Source: Nitrospirales bacterium (GTDB lineage: Bacteria; Nitrospirota; Nitrospiria; Nitrospirales; UBA8639). From it: a stretch of 44,288 nt of DNA. The first letter of the stretch is position 1. Every line of letters starts with the position of its first letter. The stretch covers positions 1-44,288 of the forward strand of contig JAJDBR010000240.1 in the NCBI GenBank assembly GCA_029261275.1, in the 5' to 3' direction. The translations under genes were made by a program, and so were the position numbers. The notes below the pieces were generated by a model. The model saw only the letters and a program-made list of their open reading frames with translations. It was not told the origin of the DNA and ran no database searches. This document shows, piece by piece, positions 1-9,059 of this stretch.

Positions 1-1
1 G

Positions 2-1711
2 GGTTTTGCCTTGGTGAGTTTAGCGGCATTAGGAATGCTTCTGATCTATCTTGGGTTGAAGAGCATCATGCCGGAACAATTGCCGACACACGTCTTAATG
101 GAAGTTATTGCTGGTTTCGGTTTGGGTGGGTCTTCCATTGCATTGTTTGCACGTGTGGGTGGTGGGATTTTCACAAAAGCTGCGGATGTGGGTGCTGACC
201 TTGTGGGAAAAGTTGAAGCGGGAATTCCTGAGGATGACCCACGGAATCCCGCAGTCATTGCTGATAATGTGGGTGATAATGTCGGTGATGTGGCTGGAAT
301 GGGGGCTGACCTCTTTGGGTCCTGTGCGGAAAGCACCTGTGCGGCCATGGTGATTAGTGCAGTAGCATTTTCTGGGATGGTCGATGCATTGTTATACCCT
401 ATTCTCATTTCTGCCATTGGCATTCCTGTGAGCTTACTGACGCTGATGATGGTCAAGGTTACTACAGAGGAACAGGTTGCTCCAGCCTTGAAAAGAATGC
501 TGATTATCTCCAGTGCGATTATGGCCGTCGTGATGTTCTTCGTGACCAAAGCGATGCTTCCTGATACGTTTGAGATTGGCGGAGTCGCCTATACGGACAT
601 GGGGGTGTATTTCTGTTTCCTGACAGGGTTGATTGCGGGACTTGTTGTGGGGTTGATGACGGAATACTACACCTCGCATGACTACGCTCCTGTCCGGGAG
701 GTGGCGAAATCGTGTGAAACCGGTTCAGCCACGAATATCATCTTTGGGTTGGCTCTTGGGTATCAGAGTGCCGTAGGTCCTTATCTCGCGATAGGACTGG
801 CAATCTATATTCCTTGGGTGTTGGCAGGAATGTATGGGGTGGCCATTGCCTCTCTGGGCATGTTGGGAACACTCGTGATTGCCTTGACGATCGATGCTTA
901 TGGGCCGGTTTCCGATAATGCGGGAGGGATTGCAGAAATGGCTGGCATGCCAGAACATGTCCGTCAACGGACGGACGTATTAGATGCGGCTGGAAATACC
1001 ACCGCCGCGATTGGTAAGGGGTTTGCTATCGGTGCGGCGATTCTCACCTCCTTGGCGTTGTTTGCCGCCTTCCTGACTAGAGCGGATTTGTTGCTCAAGG
1101 AGCAGAATGGCCCAGAGTATGATCTCTTAGGCAGTATAAATTTGCTTGATCCTCTGGTTTTTACCAGTCTTTTTATGGGCGCAGTCTTGCCGTCATACTT
1201 TTCTGCTATGACCATGAAATCTGTTGGGTCTGCAGCCTATGAGATGATTGAAGAAGTCCGCCGTCAGTTCCGCACGATTCCTGGATTGATGGAAGGAAAA
1301 GCCGAAGCAGATCATGAGCAATGTGTGGCGATTTCGACCAAGGCCGCACTCAAGGAAATGATTGCACCAGGCATCCTGATAATGGGAACGCCTCTGGTTA
1401 CGGGGTTCCTCTTTGGTATCCAAGCCGTAGCAGGTGTTCTTGCCGGATCCCTTGTTGCTGGTGGCGTGATTGCCATTTCTTCATCTAATAGTGGTGGAGC
1501 CTGGGATAATGCAAAAAAGTATATTGAGAAGGGAAATCTTGGTGGGAAAGGGACAGAAACCCATAAAGCCGCTGTGGTCGGTGATACGGTTGGCGACCCA
1601 CTCAAAGATACATCAGGCCCCTCGCTCAATATCCTGATCAAACTTTCGGCCATTTTATCCTTGGTATTTGTGCCATTTTTTGTGCAGTACGGTGGCCTGT
1701 TGCTGAAATAA
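2..1711 (+). CDS. hppA: Membrane-bound ion-translocating pyrophosphatase, 5'-truncated by window edge
   Basis: This integral membrane enzyme hydrolyses cytoplasmic pyrophosphate and pumps H+ or Na+ across the inner membrane. The open frame runs in from the window edge; about 569 residues are visible, against roughly 680-700 for the family, so about 110-130 N-terminal residues lie outside. The family signatures are plain: [13 protein letters not shown] followed by the Asp-rich [19 protein letters not shown], a second Asp-rich stretch [12 protein letters not shown], and C-terminal [14 protein letters not shown], all parts of the PPi/Mg2+ site. The motif [10 protein letters not shown] carries Ala where K+-independent enzymes carry Lys (GNTTK), which points to the K+-dependent subfamily. 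Whether Na+ or H+ is pumped cannot be decided from what is visible. No partner gene follows in a tight operon. The family call is very secure. Confidence 0.97.
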   Translation, partial: GFALVSLAALGMLLIYLGLKSIMPEQLPTHVLMEVIAGFGLGGSSIALFARVGGGIFTKAADVGADLVGKVEAGIPEDDPRNPAVIADNVGDNVGDVAGMGADLFGSCAESTCAAMVISAVAFSGMVDALLYPILISAIGIPVSLLTLMMVKVTTEEQVAPALKRMLIISSAIMAVVMFFVTKAMLPDTFEIGGVAYTDMGVYFCFLTGLIAGLVVGLMTEYYTSHDYAPVREVAKSCETGSATNIIFGLALGYQSAVGPYLAIGLAIYIPWVLAGMYGVAIASLGMLGTLVIALTIDAYGPVSDNAGGIAEMAGMPEHVRQRTDVLDAAGNTTAAIGKGFAIGAAILTSLALFAAFLTRADLLLKEQNGPEYDLLGSINLLDPLVFTSLFMGAVLPSYFSAMTMKSVGSAAYEMIEEVRRQFRTIPGLMEGKAEADHEQCVAISTKAALKEMIAPGILIMGTPLVTGFLFGIQAVAGVLAGSLVAGGVIAISSSNSGGAWDNAKKYIEKGNLGGKGTETHKAAVVGDTVGDPLKDTSGPSLNILIKLSAILSLVFVPFFVQYGGLLLK

Positions 1712-2222
1712 TATGTTTATGCGTTGTTGGCTGACGCACAGGTTGAGTTGATGGTGAGCCGTATGGGGGCAAAATTTTTATGCAATGGTATATAATGATA
1801 TATGTCATGGTAGAACGGTAGATTTTTCTATAAGAATGTTCATCCCATTTAACATTAATGTTTATATGATTGTTCCGCTTTATTCTTTTTTTTCTTTCCG
1901 ACCGTATTCTTCATTTCTTCATTCCGTATTTATCCCCATTACCGAAAAGTGGTCACCTTCTTATGAAGGTGGACATTGCTCGGAGTCTAACATTTCTCAC
2001 AAGAACGCGTGATGTTTCAACATCTTAGGTGCTGAAGTTCTAGGTCAAAAGGCGTTAGGGTTCTGGATGAGCCCTCTTAAGCCGGGTCTGTGTTTGAAGC
2101 AACCGAGAGAGTTGGCGTGCGCAAGTTGAGACTGCTGCCGCAGATTATTGCGCCAGAACTGCCTCTAACCAAGTATGTAGGATGAACTATTTTAAAATGG
2201 GTTGAAAAGGAACGACAATTTC
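1712..2222. other. Intergenic region, no gene supported
   Basis: About 510 bases separate the pyrophosphatase from the kinase. The region is AT-rich between about 1770 and 1960. A TATAAT hexamer lies at 1791-1796, but I see no convincing -35 element at the right spacing. A short open frame here has no ribosome site, and its Phe/Tyr/Ser-rich translation reflects the AT-rich DNA. No tRNA-like or terminator-like structure was recognised. Confidence 0.4.
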
Positions 2223-3053
2223 ATGGATACACCGAGTCAACCAGATAAACCGCTTTTTCCTCCATCAGGAGAGACCCAAGGGGTCCTGCCAGAAGATGAT
2301 ATGGAAACGCTGATGCATGTCATTTCCCATGACCTGCGGGCTCCCATCGTGACGATTCAGGGTTTTTGCCAGGAACTCACCATGGCCTGTGATCGTCTGA
2401 AAACGTTATTTGAAGAAGAAGCGATGTCTGATGCGGTTAAGGAACATGTGCATCCCTTGGTGATGCAGGATATTCCGGAAGCCGTGCGCTTTATTCGAGC
2501 AGGAGCCGATAGCGTGAATACGGTGGCCTCTGGAATTCTTCGATTTATCAGACTTGGCCAAATCAATATTCAATGGGAACGTTTGGACATGAATCGGTTG
2601 ATGATGAGCATAGTTTCCTCCCTGGAATTTCAGTTGAAGCAAAAAGGTGTTGTCCTACATATAGGGGATCTTTCTGATTGTATGGGGGATGAGGTTTTAG
2701 TGACGCAGGTGTTTGCTAACTTGATCGATAACGCTCAGAAGTATCTTGAGCCTTCCCGGTCTGGAGAAATAACGATTTCAGGAAAAACCGTGGATGGATG
2801 GTCGGCATATGCCATTGCCGACAATGGTGTGGGTATTCCCCAGGAACACCATGCACGAATTTTTCAAGTGTTTCACCGATTGAGCCCTCAACACGGAAAA
2901 GGGGAGGGGTTGGGTCTAGCCATTGTGCAGCGAATTCTTGATCGGCATCAAGGCAAGATTGAGGTTGAATCTTTATCAGGGAAAGGGACGACGTTTCACG
3001 TGTACATTCCGCGAGTGATGGACGTTGAAGAAGGAGGACAGTATGAATCCTGA
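2223..3053 (+). CDS. Sensor histidine kinase without sensory domain
   Basis: Cytoplasmic two-component kinase of about 276 residues. The H box is HVISHDLRAP, with the phospho-accepting His near residue 36. It is followed by a long helical dimerisation segment and a HATPase_c domain with N box NLIDNAQKYL, G1 box ADNGVGIP, F box IFQVFHRL and G2 box GEGLGLAIV. No transmembrane, PAS or GAF segment precedes the H box, so the signal must come from a partner protein or through the dimerisation helices. The start at ATG 2223 is preferred because AAGGA lies about 10 bases upstream; a TTG at 2202 is in frame but has no ribosome site. The 3' end overlaps the following response-regulator gene by 11 bases, which suggests translational coupling and a cognate pair. 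Confidence 0.93.
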   Translation: MDTPSQPDKPLFPPSGETQGVLPEDDMETLMHVISHDLRAPIVTIQGFCQELTMACDRLKTLFEEEAMSDAVKEHVHPLVMQDIPEAVRFIRAGADSVNTVASGILRFIRLGQINIQWERLDMNRLMMSIVSSLEFQLKQKGVVLHIGDLSDCMGDEVLVTQVFANLIDNAQKYLEPSRSGEITISGKTVDGWSAYAIADNGVGIPQEHHARIFQVFHRLSPQHGKGEGLGLAIVQRILDRHQGKIEVESLSGKGTTFHVYIPRVMDVEEGGQYES

Positions 3054-3510
3054 CACGACGATATTAATTGCAGAAGATGATGATGGACATGCGGCTCTCA
3101 TTGAAAAAAATCTTCGACGGGCTGGGATGGAAAAGCCCTGTCACCGATTGCGAGATGGTCAGGAAGCCCTGGAGTATTTCTTAGGTTCTGACAATATAGA
3201 GCAGGGGAAAACGGCCCACCGCTATCTTTTGATTCTTGATATTAACCTACCCCGGGTGAATGGCATTGAAGTATTACGAAGAATGAAAGAACATGAAGTG
3301 TTGAAACGAATTCCGATTCTCATGTTATCCACCACCGATAATCCACAAGAAGTGGAAGCCTGCCATTCAATTGGATGCAATTTTTATCTGACCAAACCTA
3401 CCCAGCCTGAAGCCTTTGCGCAAGCAATCAACTGCTTAGGTTCCTTCTTAGATATCGTGACAGTTCCCACTATTCGTCTAAGTTCCCCCTCCACTATTTC
3501 CTTGAATTAA
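3043..3510 (+). CDS. Single-domain response regulator, Rcp1-like
   Basis: Receiver domain with no output domain, about 155 residues. It shows the acidic pocket (LIAEDDDGH), the phospho-acceptor Asp in LILDINLPRVNG, the Ser/Thr switch position in MLSTTDN and the conserved Lys in YLTKPTQP. The relatively long loop before the phospho-Asp strand resembles Rcp1-type regulators that pair with phytochrome-like kinases; this subfamily is inferred from general pattern. The start is ATG 3043, with a strong AAGGAGG at 3031-3037 lying inside the end of the kinase gene. It probably receives phosphate from the kinase encoded just upstream and acts by protein contact, since it lacks a DNA-binding or enzymatic output. 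Confidence 0.93.
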   Translation: MNPDTTILIAEDDDGHAALIEKNLRRAGMEKPCHRLRDGQEALEYFLGSDNIEQGKTAHRYLLILDINLPRVNGIEVLRRMKEHEVLKRIPILMLSTTDNPQEVEACHSIGCNFYLTKPTQPEAFAQAINCLGSFLDIVTVPTIRLSSPSTISLN

Positions 3511-3604
3511 AGACCTAGGGCAAGCCCTGATTAGGTTTAGATGAGGACGTAACGTAAAAAATGTGTGGGTAAAAGCTGAAGGAAGGCGGAGGTAGGGATA
3601 GTAT

Positions 3605-3637
3605 TAACCCCAAGTCTAGAACAGGGGTTATTGATTT
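3605..3637 (+). terminator. Weak terminator-like hairpin after the two-component pair
   Basis: Inverted repeat TAACCCC (3605-3611) and GGGGTTA (3624-3630) with a 12-base loop, followed by the moderately T-rich TTGATTT. It lies about 95 bases downstream of the response regulator stop. The stem is short and the T tract interrupted, so termination is only a suggestion. Confidence 0.3.
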
Positions 3638-3672
3638 AGCGAGGCATCAACGAACACACCGAGAAGAAAATG

Positions 3673-4149
3673 CTACCGGTGGCGTCGGACAAGACCGGAC
3701 CACTGCGCATGGTGTTGTTCCGTCATTCTCTTTGGAGGCAAGCTGTTTTTCCCCTTATATTTCCAACCAAGGGCTCGTAAGATCCGACTCACGTGATCAG
3801 GGTGATATTTCACCCCAAAGGACCGACGAATAACCGTGCCAACACGGCGGCATGTCCATTGATCAGCTCGTAAGTTTGCCGCTCTAGGCCCTTGCTTGAG
3901 AATGTGGAGGAGGTCTTGGCGTTGTTTAGCCGAGAGGCGTGAAGGACGTCCCGTGTGGGGTTTTGACTTCAACGCGTTTTTCCCGCCTTCTTCCAGGGCA
4001 TCTTTCCATCGTTTCACAGAAGATGGAGCTGCCCCAATGGTTCGGGCAACCTCTCGAATGCCTCGGCCCTTGGTTAACATGGTCGCAGCCAGCCGCCGTC
4101 TCGCTTCTAATTTTTCTGCACTACCTTTTGGTCTCATACAGACATTCAT
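3673..4149 (-). pseudogene. Truncated IS630-family transposase (helix-turn-helix part only)
   Basis: About 158 residues matching the N-terminal DNA-binding half of IS630-type transposases: a helix-turn-helix segment (GIREVARTIGAAPSSVKRWKD), a basic linker with HTGRPSRLS, and a second winged-helix-like part ending in DHVSRILRALGWKYKG. Full-length members continue with a DDE catalytic domain of about 180 residues, and that domain is missing. An in-frame TAG at 3673-3675 closes the frame. Reading through it gives FVDAS, faintly reminiscent of the first catalytic Asp motif, but another stop follows within 15 codons. The start could be ATG 4149 or ATG 4137. I could not define terminal inverted repeats or a TA target duplication. 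This is an inactive remnant unless the missing half lies elsewhere. Confidence 0.75.
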
Positions 4150-4292
4150 CGGATCGACAGGGAGACCACTTGAGGATTCGATGAACTTAGGAGAATTTTT
4201 TTAAAGGGGAAGTGCTGACAACATTAGTCTAGATAAAATTGAAAGGAAACTAACCAGAAAAAGAACACGGAGAAAAGAGCTACTTGAAGAGG

Positions 4293-4817
4293 TTAGGGGA
4301 CTTGGTGAGGTGAATCGTTTGGAGTATAAGACACCTCGGGGTTTCTCATACCATAAAAAAGAAGAGAAGGTTCCTCAATAGATAATTGTTTTGGAGAGCG
4401 GATGTCTCCATAGGCATTGAGGGTGGATACCGTCAATCCAGAAACAAGGCCCTCAGAAGAAAAACTGAAAGCGGTGGAAGGGGTCTGATTTTGAAGAGGC
4501 TCCAAATAGGCAATGCCCCCAAGAAGGGGAAGGTATTGGTAGGGGCTAATTTCCGCTTCAGCGGTGGAATAGCTCAAAGATTCCACCTGGATTCCATCGG
4601 TGGAACGTACCTTCTCGTCGGTAGGATGTCCAAGTCTCGCGACCATCTCTTGTTTGGTCGTGACTCCAATTCGTATGGGAGCTAACTGAGGAGAGGAAGC
4701 GAAAGAGGAATTCTGATATTGAGTAGGGCCGGACAACCAATTACTAGCTTCCACGCAACCAGAGAGAACGAAACAAACCACATACAATGGCCAAATTCTT
4801 AGAGTGGACGGAGTCAT
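4293..4817 (-). CDS. Small outer-membrane lipoprotein, BamE/SmpA-like domain
   Basis: Predicted lipoprotein of about 174 residues. From ATG 4817 the signal peptide has a hydrophobic core and the lipobox LSGC near residue 21. The frame is open 26 codons further upstream, but that would bury the signal peptide, so the shorter start is preferred. After a Ser/Gln-rich linker, the segment IRIGVTTKQEMVARLGHPTDE has the pattern of the BamE/SmpA fold (a Gly-Thr turn, then a helix ending in LG.P). The rest is not recognised. It lies 139 bases downstream of the hydrolase lipoprotein gene on the same strand and may be co-transcribed. True BamE assists outer-membrane protein assembly, but this protein lacks the rest of that family, so only fold-level similarity is claimed. 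Confidence 0.65.
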   Translation of the reverse strand: MTPSTLRIWPLYVVCFVLSGCVEASNWLSGPTQYQNSSFASSPQLAPIRIGVTTKQEMVARLGHPTDEKVRSTDGIQVESLSYSTAEAEISPYQYLPLLGGIAYLEPLQNQTPSTAFSFSSEGLVSGLTVSTLNAYGDIRSPKQLSIEEPSLLFYGMRNPEVSYTPNDSPHQVP

Positions 4818-4956
4818 GAGGGGTTGGCTCCCTGTGGGGCTTAGGAATGATCCATGGAAATTAGGTGTTCCTTTTGGAAGCACAGCATATGACAAATTGA
4901 AGGATTCTGTTATAGGGCAGTTTCAATTTTCTGGGGCAACAAGGTTGCCTGAGATA

Positions 4957-6288
4957 TTATTCACGATTGGCAAACGTGGTTAAGAGAGCTGAGACTTTTT
5001 CTGTGGCACGTGGTGAGCGCAGAATACTGACGTGATCTTCATTAAACCCAATGGTCTTGATCGCAGCGTCTTGGGCTTCTGCTTTTAATTGACTCACTAA
5101 AGAGACCGTCCCATCGTCGTTTCCATTCGTAAATGGGTTTCGACCGCCTTTAAACCCAAAGAAGAGGTAATAGTCGATTTTGTTTGATAAGGGTGCTTGG
5201 AAGAGGGCCTGTTGAAAGGGGCTATTGGGGATCATGTCAATCCAAGAAGGAATCACAGCTGGAGCGTAGTCGACTCCCATTTGGGCGGCTTGGTGTCCTC
5301 CCCAAGGGGTTGAGAGGGTGAGAAAGAGCACCCTGAACTTTTGCTCCACATCCTTTTCCACAATCATATTCACGAGAGAGCGAGACACGAGTCCTCCCAT
5401 ACTATGGGCAATCACCACGATTTTATTATCATGTAATGTATTCCCAACCATAACCTTTCTCAGAGTTCCGGCCAGAAATTCGGAACAGATATCCAGTCGA
5501 AATCCAGAAGGATAAAAGAAAAGCCAAGGTTGGTAGAGGGTTTGGTCTAACTGGTCAATAAGAGGTCCCCATTGCTGAGGATAACCCCCTGCACCATGAA
5601 CAAAAACCACTGGAATTTTTTTGGGGTCGAATGGTTCAAGAAAATAGACCCCTCCGCCTACATCGCGTAAGAATTGAATGGGTTCCCATAAGCCTTGCTC
5701 GCCGTTTTTTTGTGAAAATCGTCGATCCTCAATTGTGACGATTTCTCCTGCTTGAATTTTGGATAAATCGAGTTGGGCCTTTATGGCAGGAGAAGTCAGG
5801 TCAGGCGCTTCTGCAAAGGTAACCCTGTCAGGATTCTGGAGCGTTAGGTCAAGATGCAAAAGATCCTCGCCTGGCTTAACCGTGATAATAGAACCGTTCC
5901 CGACATAGCCCGCATATTCCGTTGGCTGATACACCAAGTCTTCATTCGCATCCTCAAAGGCGGCGATAAGGTAGCGACCGGGGAGGCGGATAAATTTGAA
6001 AGTGCCCGGTCGATGTTGGACGGAGTACACGACAAGTTTTTTGTCATCCCCCCGAAGTTGATACGCCAAGACAATGATCGGTTTCTGGTGAGGAGACGGG
6101 TTCGAAATCCTCCCTTCGAGACGTGACGTTTGTTCAAGAATGGCGAGGTCCTTTTCAAGTGACTTAAACATACAGCCAGAGAAGATGAGGCACATGATGA
6201 CAGACAAAATACAACGACAGGCTATTGGGATGAGGAATGGCCTTGATTCGTATTTTGGGGAGAGACCTTTTATGTACATATGTTTCAC
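4957..6288 (-). CDS. Alpha/beta-hydrolase (lipase-like) lipoprotein
   Basis: Putative secreted esterase or lipase of about 443 residues, anchored as a lipoprotein (hydrophobic segment ending FSGC, Cys near residue 39). Residues about 60-160 form a beta-rich N-terminal domain. The hydrolase fold then begins with the oxyanion motif VVFVHGAGG (about 228-235), the nucleophile elbow AHSMGG (Ser about 296), an acid in GNDDGTVSL, and a catalytic His in NEDHVSIL near the C-terminus. The Gly-Ser-Met arrangement and the Thr-Pro-Trp-Gly segment after the elbow recall PGAP1/lipase-class enzymes. The first possible start is GTG 6288, with ATG 6279 just inside; neither has a clear ribosome site. A second hydrolase lipoprotein with similar organisation lies at 26612-28477. 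Substrate unknown. Confidence 0.85.
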   Translation of the reverse strand: MKHMYIKGLSPKYESRPFLIPIACRCILSVIMCLIFSGCMFKSLEKDLAILEQTSRLEGRISNPSPHQKPIIVLAYQLRGDDKKLVVYSVQHRPGTFKFIRLPGRYLIAAFEDANEDLVYQPTEYAGYVGNGSIITVKPGEDLLHLDLTLQNPDRVTFAEAPDLTSPAIKAQLDLSKIQAGEIVTIEDRRFSQKNGEQGLWEPIQFLRDVGGGVYFLEPFDPKKIPVVFVHGAGGYPQQWGPLIDQLDQTLYQPWLFFYPSGFRLDICSEFLAGTLRKVMVGNTLHDNKIVVIAHSMGGLVSRSLVNMIVEKDVEQKFRVLFLTLSTPWGGHQAAQMGVDYAPAVIPSWIDMIPNSPFQQALFQAPLSNKIDYYLFFGFKGGRNPFTNGNDDGTVSLVSQLKAEAQDAAIKTIGFNEDHVSILRSPRATEKVSALLTTFANRE

Positions 6289-6467
6289 GATATTCTCTAT
6301 AGATGATTGAGAATGACAAACGGTAGCGTCAATGAAATATAGACACCACCATCATCCTACCATTCACCTGAAAAATCCTTTTCTTTATGATAGTGAAAGA
6401 TCGAGAGGCATGTGACGAGCAGGACATGGATGCTGGTTGAAAGAGGGGTTCAAAACCCATGAACCCT

Positions 6468-6698
6468 TTACTTGCCAATGAAAGTTTCGGCTGCCTCTTT
6501 ATACTGGCCACATTTTTCGGCAACATCTTCCTTCCCTTCATATTTTTCAAGGCACTCACGATACTGTTGCATCATTTTGACTTTTTCCTCGGCAATGACA
6601 GCATCCGCTTCTGCTTCTCGTTCTTGCGGGCTACTTCCACATCCAACTAATCCCATTGCGTAAAAAGCCATGATGACAACAAAGAATGTTCGAACCAT
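6468..6698 (-). CDS. Small lipoprotein of unknown function
   Basis: About 76 residues from ATG 6698, preceded by a good AGGAG ribosome site. A signal peptide leads to the lipobox LVGC near residue 20. The mature part is short, charged and helical, with many Glu/Lys and two further cysteines (in YRECLEKYEG and AEKCGQYKE) spaced as in a helical-hairpin disulfide. The frame stays open 25 codons upstream of this start, without a ribosome site. No family recognised. Confidence 0.65.
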   Translation of the reverse strand: MVRTFFVVIMAFYAMGLVGCGSSPQEREAEADAVIAEEKVKMMQQYRECLEKYEGKEDVAEKCGQYKEAAETFIGK

Positions 6699-6973
6699 TT
6701 GTGTTCTCTCCTTTTTTGTAAGGTTCCTCATGTACGAAACCACGACCAAATGAGCCAGATGTAAACCTACCAATTTATTTCAAACGACTAGGGATCAGGC
6801 CATTTTTTGTTTAGACCCATACTTTCTAAAAGACCGTTCATTCTACCGAACGTAGAAACGCAGAATCTCTCAAAAATTTTAACATAGTGGCTGTAGAGAC
6901 AAAAGACTTATCGATCAGGAAACCTTCTATTGTTCCTAAACCACCATTTTCATCATTATCTTGAAAACGGACG

Positions 6974-8793
6974 TTACCGAGCTACACCCCCAGGGGAACC
7001 AGCTGGAGGATAATCGAGGGATCCTTGAAGCTCTTCGATCTTTTCTTGGGGAAACGAAGGGATATACAAAGCATGATTGTCCTTCCAGCTCTTCACGCAA
7101 TTTTCTGTGGCGTCCACCTTCGCTGGATCGAGTCCTGCACCACGCTGAACGTACAACGTCTGCGAAGGAATGGCAAATTCGGTTCCAGCTTCGGCAACAA
7201 TTTCCATGATTCGCAAATTCAAATCCTCAGCCACTTCTGTAAAGTTATCAGGGTTATTCACATCAAGAAACGCAAAGACTTGGAGGTCTAGTGAATGCTC
7301 TCCAAATCCTTCAAATCGAATACGAGCCGGAGACCGAAGCACCTTAGGGTGCGAGTAGAACATTTTACGGACCTCGACCAGAACATACCGTAATTGATCT
7401 GGCGTGGTTTCGTACCGCAATCGGATTTTAGGGTGATACCACATATGTTCTCGCATTGAGAAATTTTCGAGTTGAATGGTTGAAAATTCCGCATTGGGTA
7501 TATTGATAACCGTACTATCATGGGTGCGAACCTTCGTCGCGCCCAATCCGATTTCTTCCACCGTTCCATAACTGTCGCCAAACCGACAAAAGTCTCCAAC
7601 TTTAACTGGACGCGACGCAAACAAGGTAATCGCCCCAATCACATTTTCAAGACTTTTTTGGGCGGCGAGCGCCACGGCAAGTCCTCCAATACCCAATCCG
7701 GCCAAAAGCGCTCCCACCTTAACACCAATATTATCTAACCAGAAAATACCTACTCCAATAGCCAATACGATCTTCAAGACATTCCCCAGAGTCGGCAACA
7801 ACACGGTCAGTCCAGGACGACCTTTTTTCTTCATTCGAAGAGCTAACCGGACAAAACTAAAATTAATAATTCTCATGGCAAACCAGGCACAAATAATAAT
7901 GGTAATCGTTTTGGCTTGATGTAAGGCCTGGGCGACAAGGGAGAGTTTCAAAAAAGGCAGTAATTGATTCCCGATGAGTGCCCATACAATTAAGCGAAAA
8001 GGCTGACGAAAAGATGTCAGGAGTTGGGCATAGAGGGGACGCTCCTGACGACCCATCAAATAATACAAGGGGCCGGTCAATCCCACAGCAAGAAGATAGG
8101 CAAGCAGACCGATGGCAAAGAATCCTACCCACTCGCCAAGATAAATTTTGAAGACTCGAATGTGGAAGAACCATTGGGGTAAAACCTCATCCAAAATTCC
8201 ACGTCCAAAGATGGTGTACATTTCTGGTATCTGAGCAACGGTTTTATTAGAAAACTTCCAAATAGATACCCCATCTCCTCGTGGCACCTTTTGCAATAAG
8301 ATACTAAAATGTTTGGATTTGGTGTGAATTCGCCCAACTCGATCCCGGTAGGTCGGAAGCCCATCCTGCATATGTCCCTTAGGGTCTAGACTGACCGTAT
8401 CTAAATCAACCCAGATCGTTCTCGCCAATACCCTTCGAAGTTGTTGCGCTAATTCGGGGCCTTGTATTTTTTTACCTCTGTCGGCAAATCTCGTAAATCA
8501 AGGTATTCGGAAGCTCGTTCAAAATCTCTTTGCCGAACAGCCAAGAAAAATCCTCGAACGGTGCCACGAGGCATCCCGCGATGAAACTCGTCATCTGGAA
8601 CCCCTTTCATTGCTGCCTTTTCGATTTCAATGGTCGAGTCTTTCTTCGAAGAATCTTCAACGACTTCCGACAAGCTCGGTTGGGCATGAAGGGGGTCAAT
8701 TCCTATGATGATCATCATGACGAACAACATAATGATTCGCGGGAAAAGAGACTGAGGATGGTGATTCTCTTTATTCCATGTACGTCTACGCAT
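6974..8793 (-). CDS. MscS-family mechanosensitive channel, frame split near 8461-8473
   Basis: Two adjacent minus-strand frames together form one MscS-type channel of about 607 residues. The first part (8793 to the stop at 8449) has an AGGAGG ribosome site, a signal peptide ending in HAQ and an N-terminal periplasmic domain. The second part carries several membrane segments, a pore helix with Gly/Ala periodicity (LAGLGIGGLAVALAAQKS) and the MscS beta domain (RPVKVGDF, TVEEIGLGATKVRT, IPNAEF). The first frame ends ...KKYKAPN. In the -1 frame the same bases read GPELAQQLRRVL and run directly into the second part, a join expected for this family. A canonical heptamer A AAA AAA, in register, sits at 8467-8473 just before the break. 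Causes could be a lost base, an assembly homopolymer error or recoding. Confidence 0.85.
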
Positions 8794-9059
8794 GAGGTAG
8801 CTCCTCCTTCTTATAGCTATGGGCTATCATTCACAGATGGGACTTTGGTAAGACTTGGACACATGTGATGCGATTTTTGTCTCCTGGGAGGATATTCTAC
8901 AAATTGAACTCCATCAGGAAAAGGCTTTTCATCCCCTACAGCGCACGGCAACTAAAAACCATTTTCCAAAAATTTCCAACTTGGCGTGTAAGGGACGTAA
9001 GAACGACGTTGTATTTGAATTGCAAGCCTCCTCCCTTTGTAACTTTCATTGACTCAGGC

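Noticed and set aside
1785-2012. 75-codon plus-strand frame after the pyrophosphatase
   Set aside because: No ribosome site, a translation dominated by Phe/Tyr/Ser in AT-rich DNA, and no recognisable motif.
3513-3536. Hairpin around GGGCAAGCCC after the response regulator
   Set aside because: Very small loop, imperfect outer stem and no T tract, so it is not supported as a terminator.
3896-4204. 102-codon plus-strand frame
   Set aside because: It lies opposite the IS630-type coding frame, whose helix-turn-helix motifs are convincing; this one has none.
8865-9059. 65-codon N-terminal extension of the first porin
   Set aside because: It is basic and not signal-like, and it would bury the clean signal peptide that starts at 9060.
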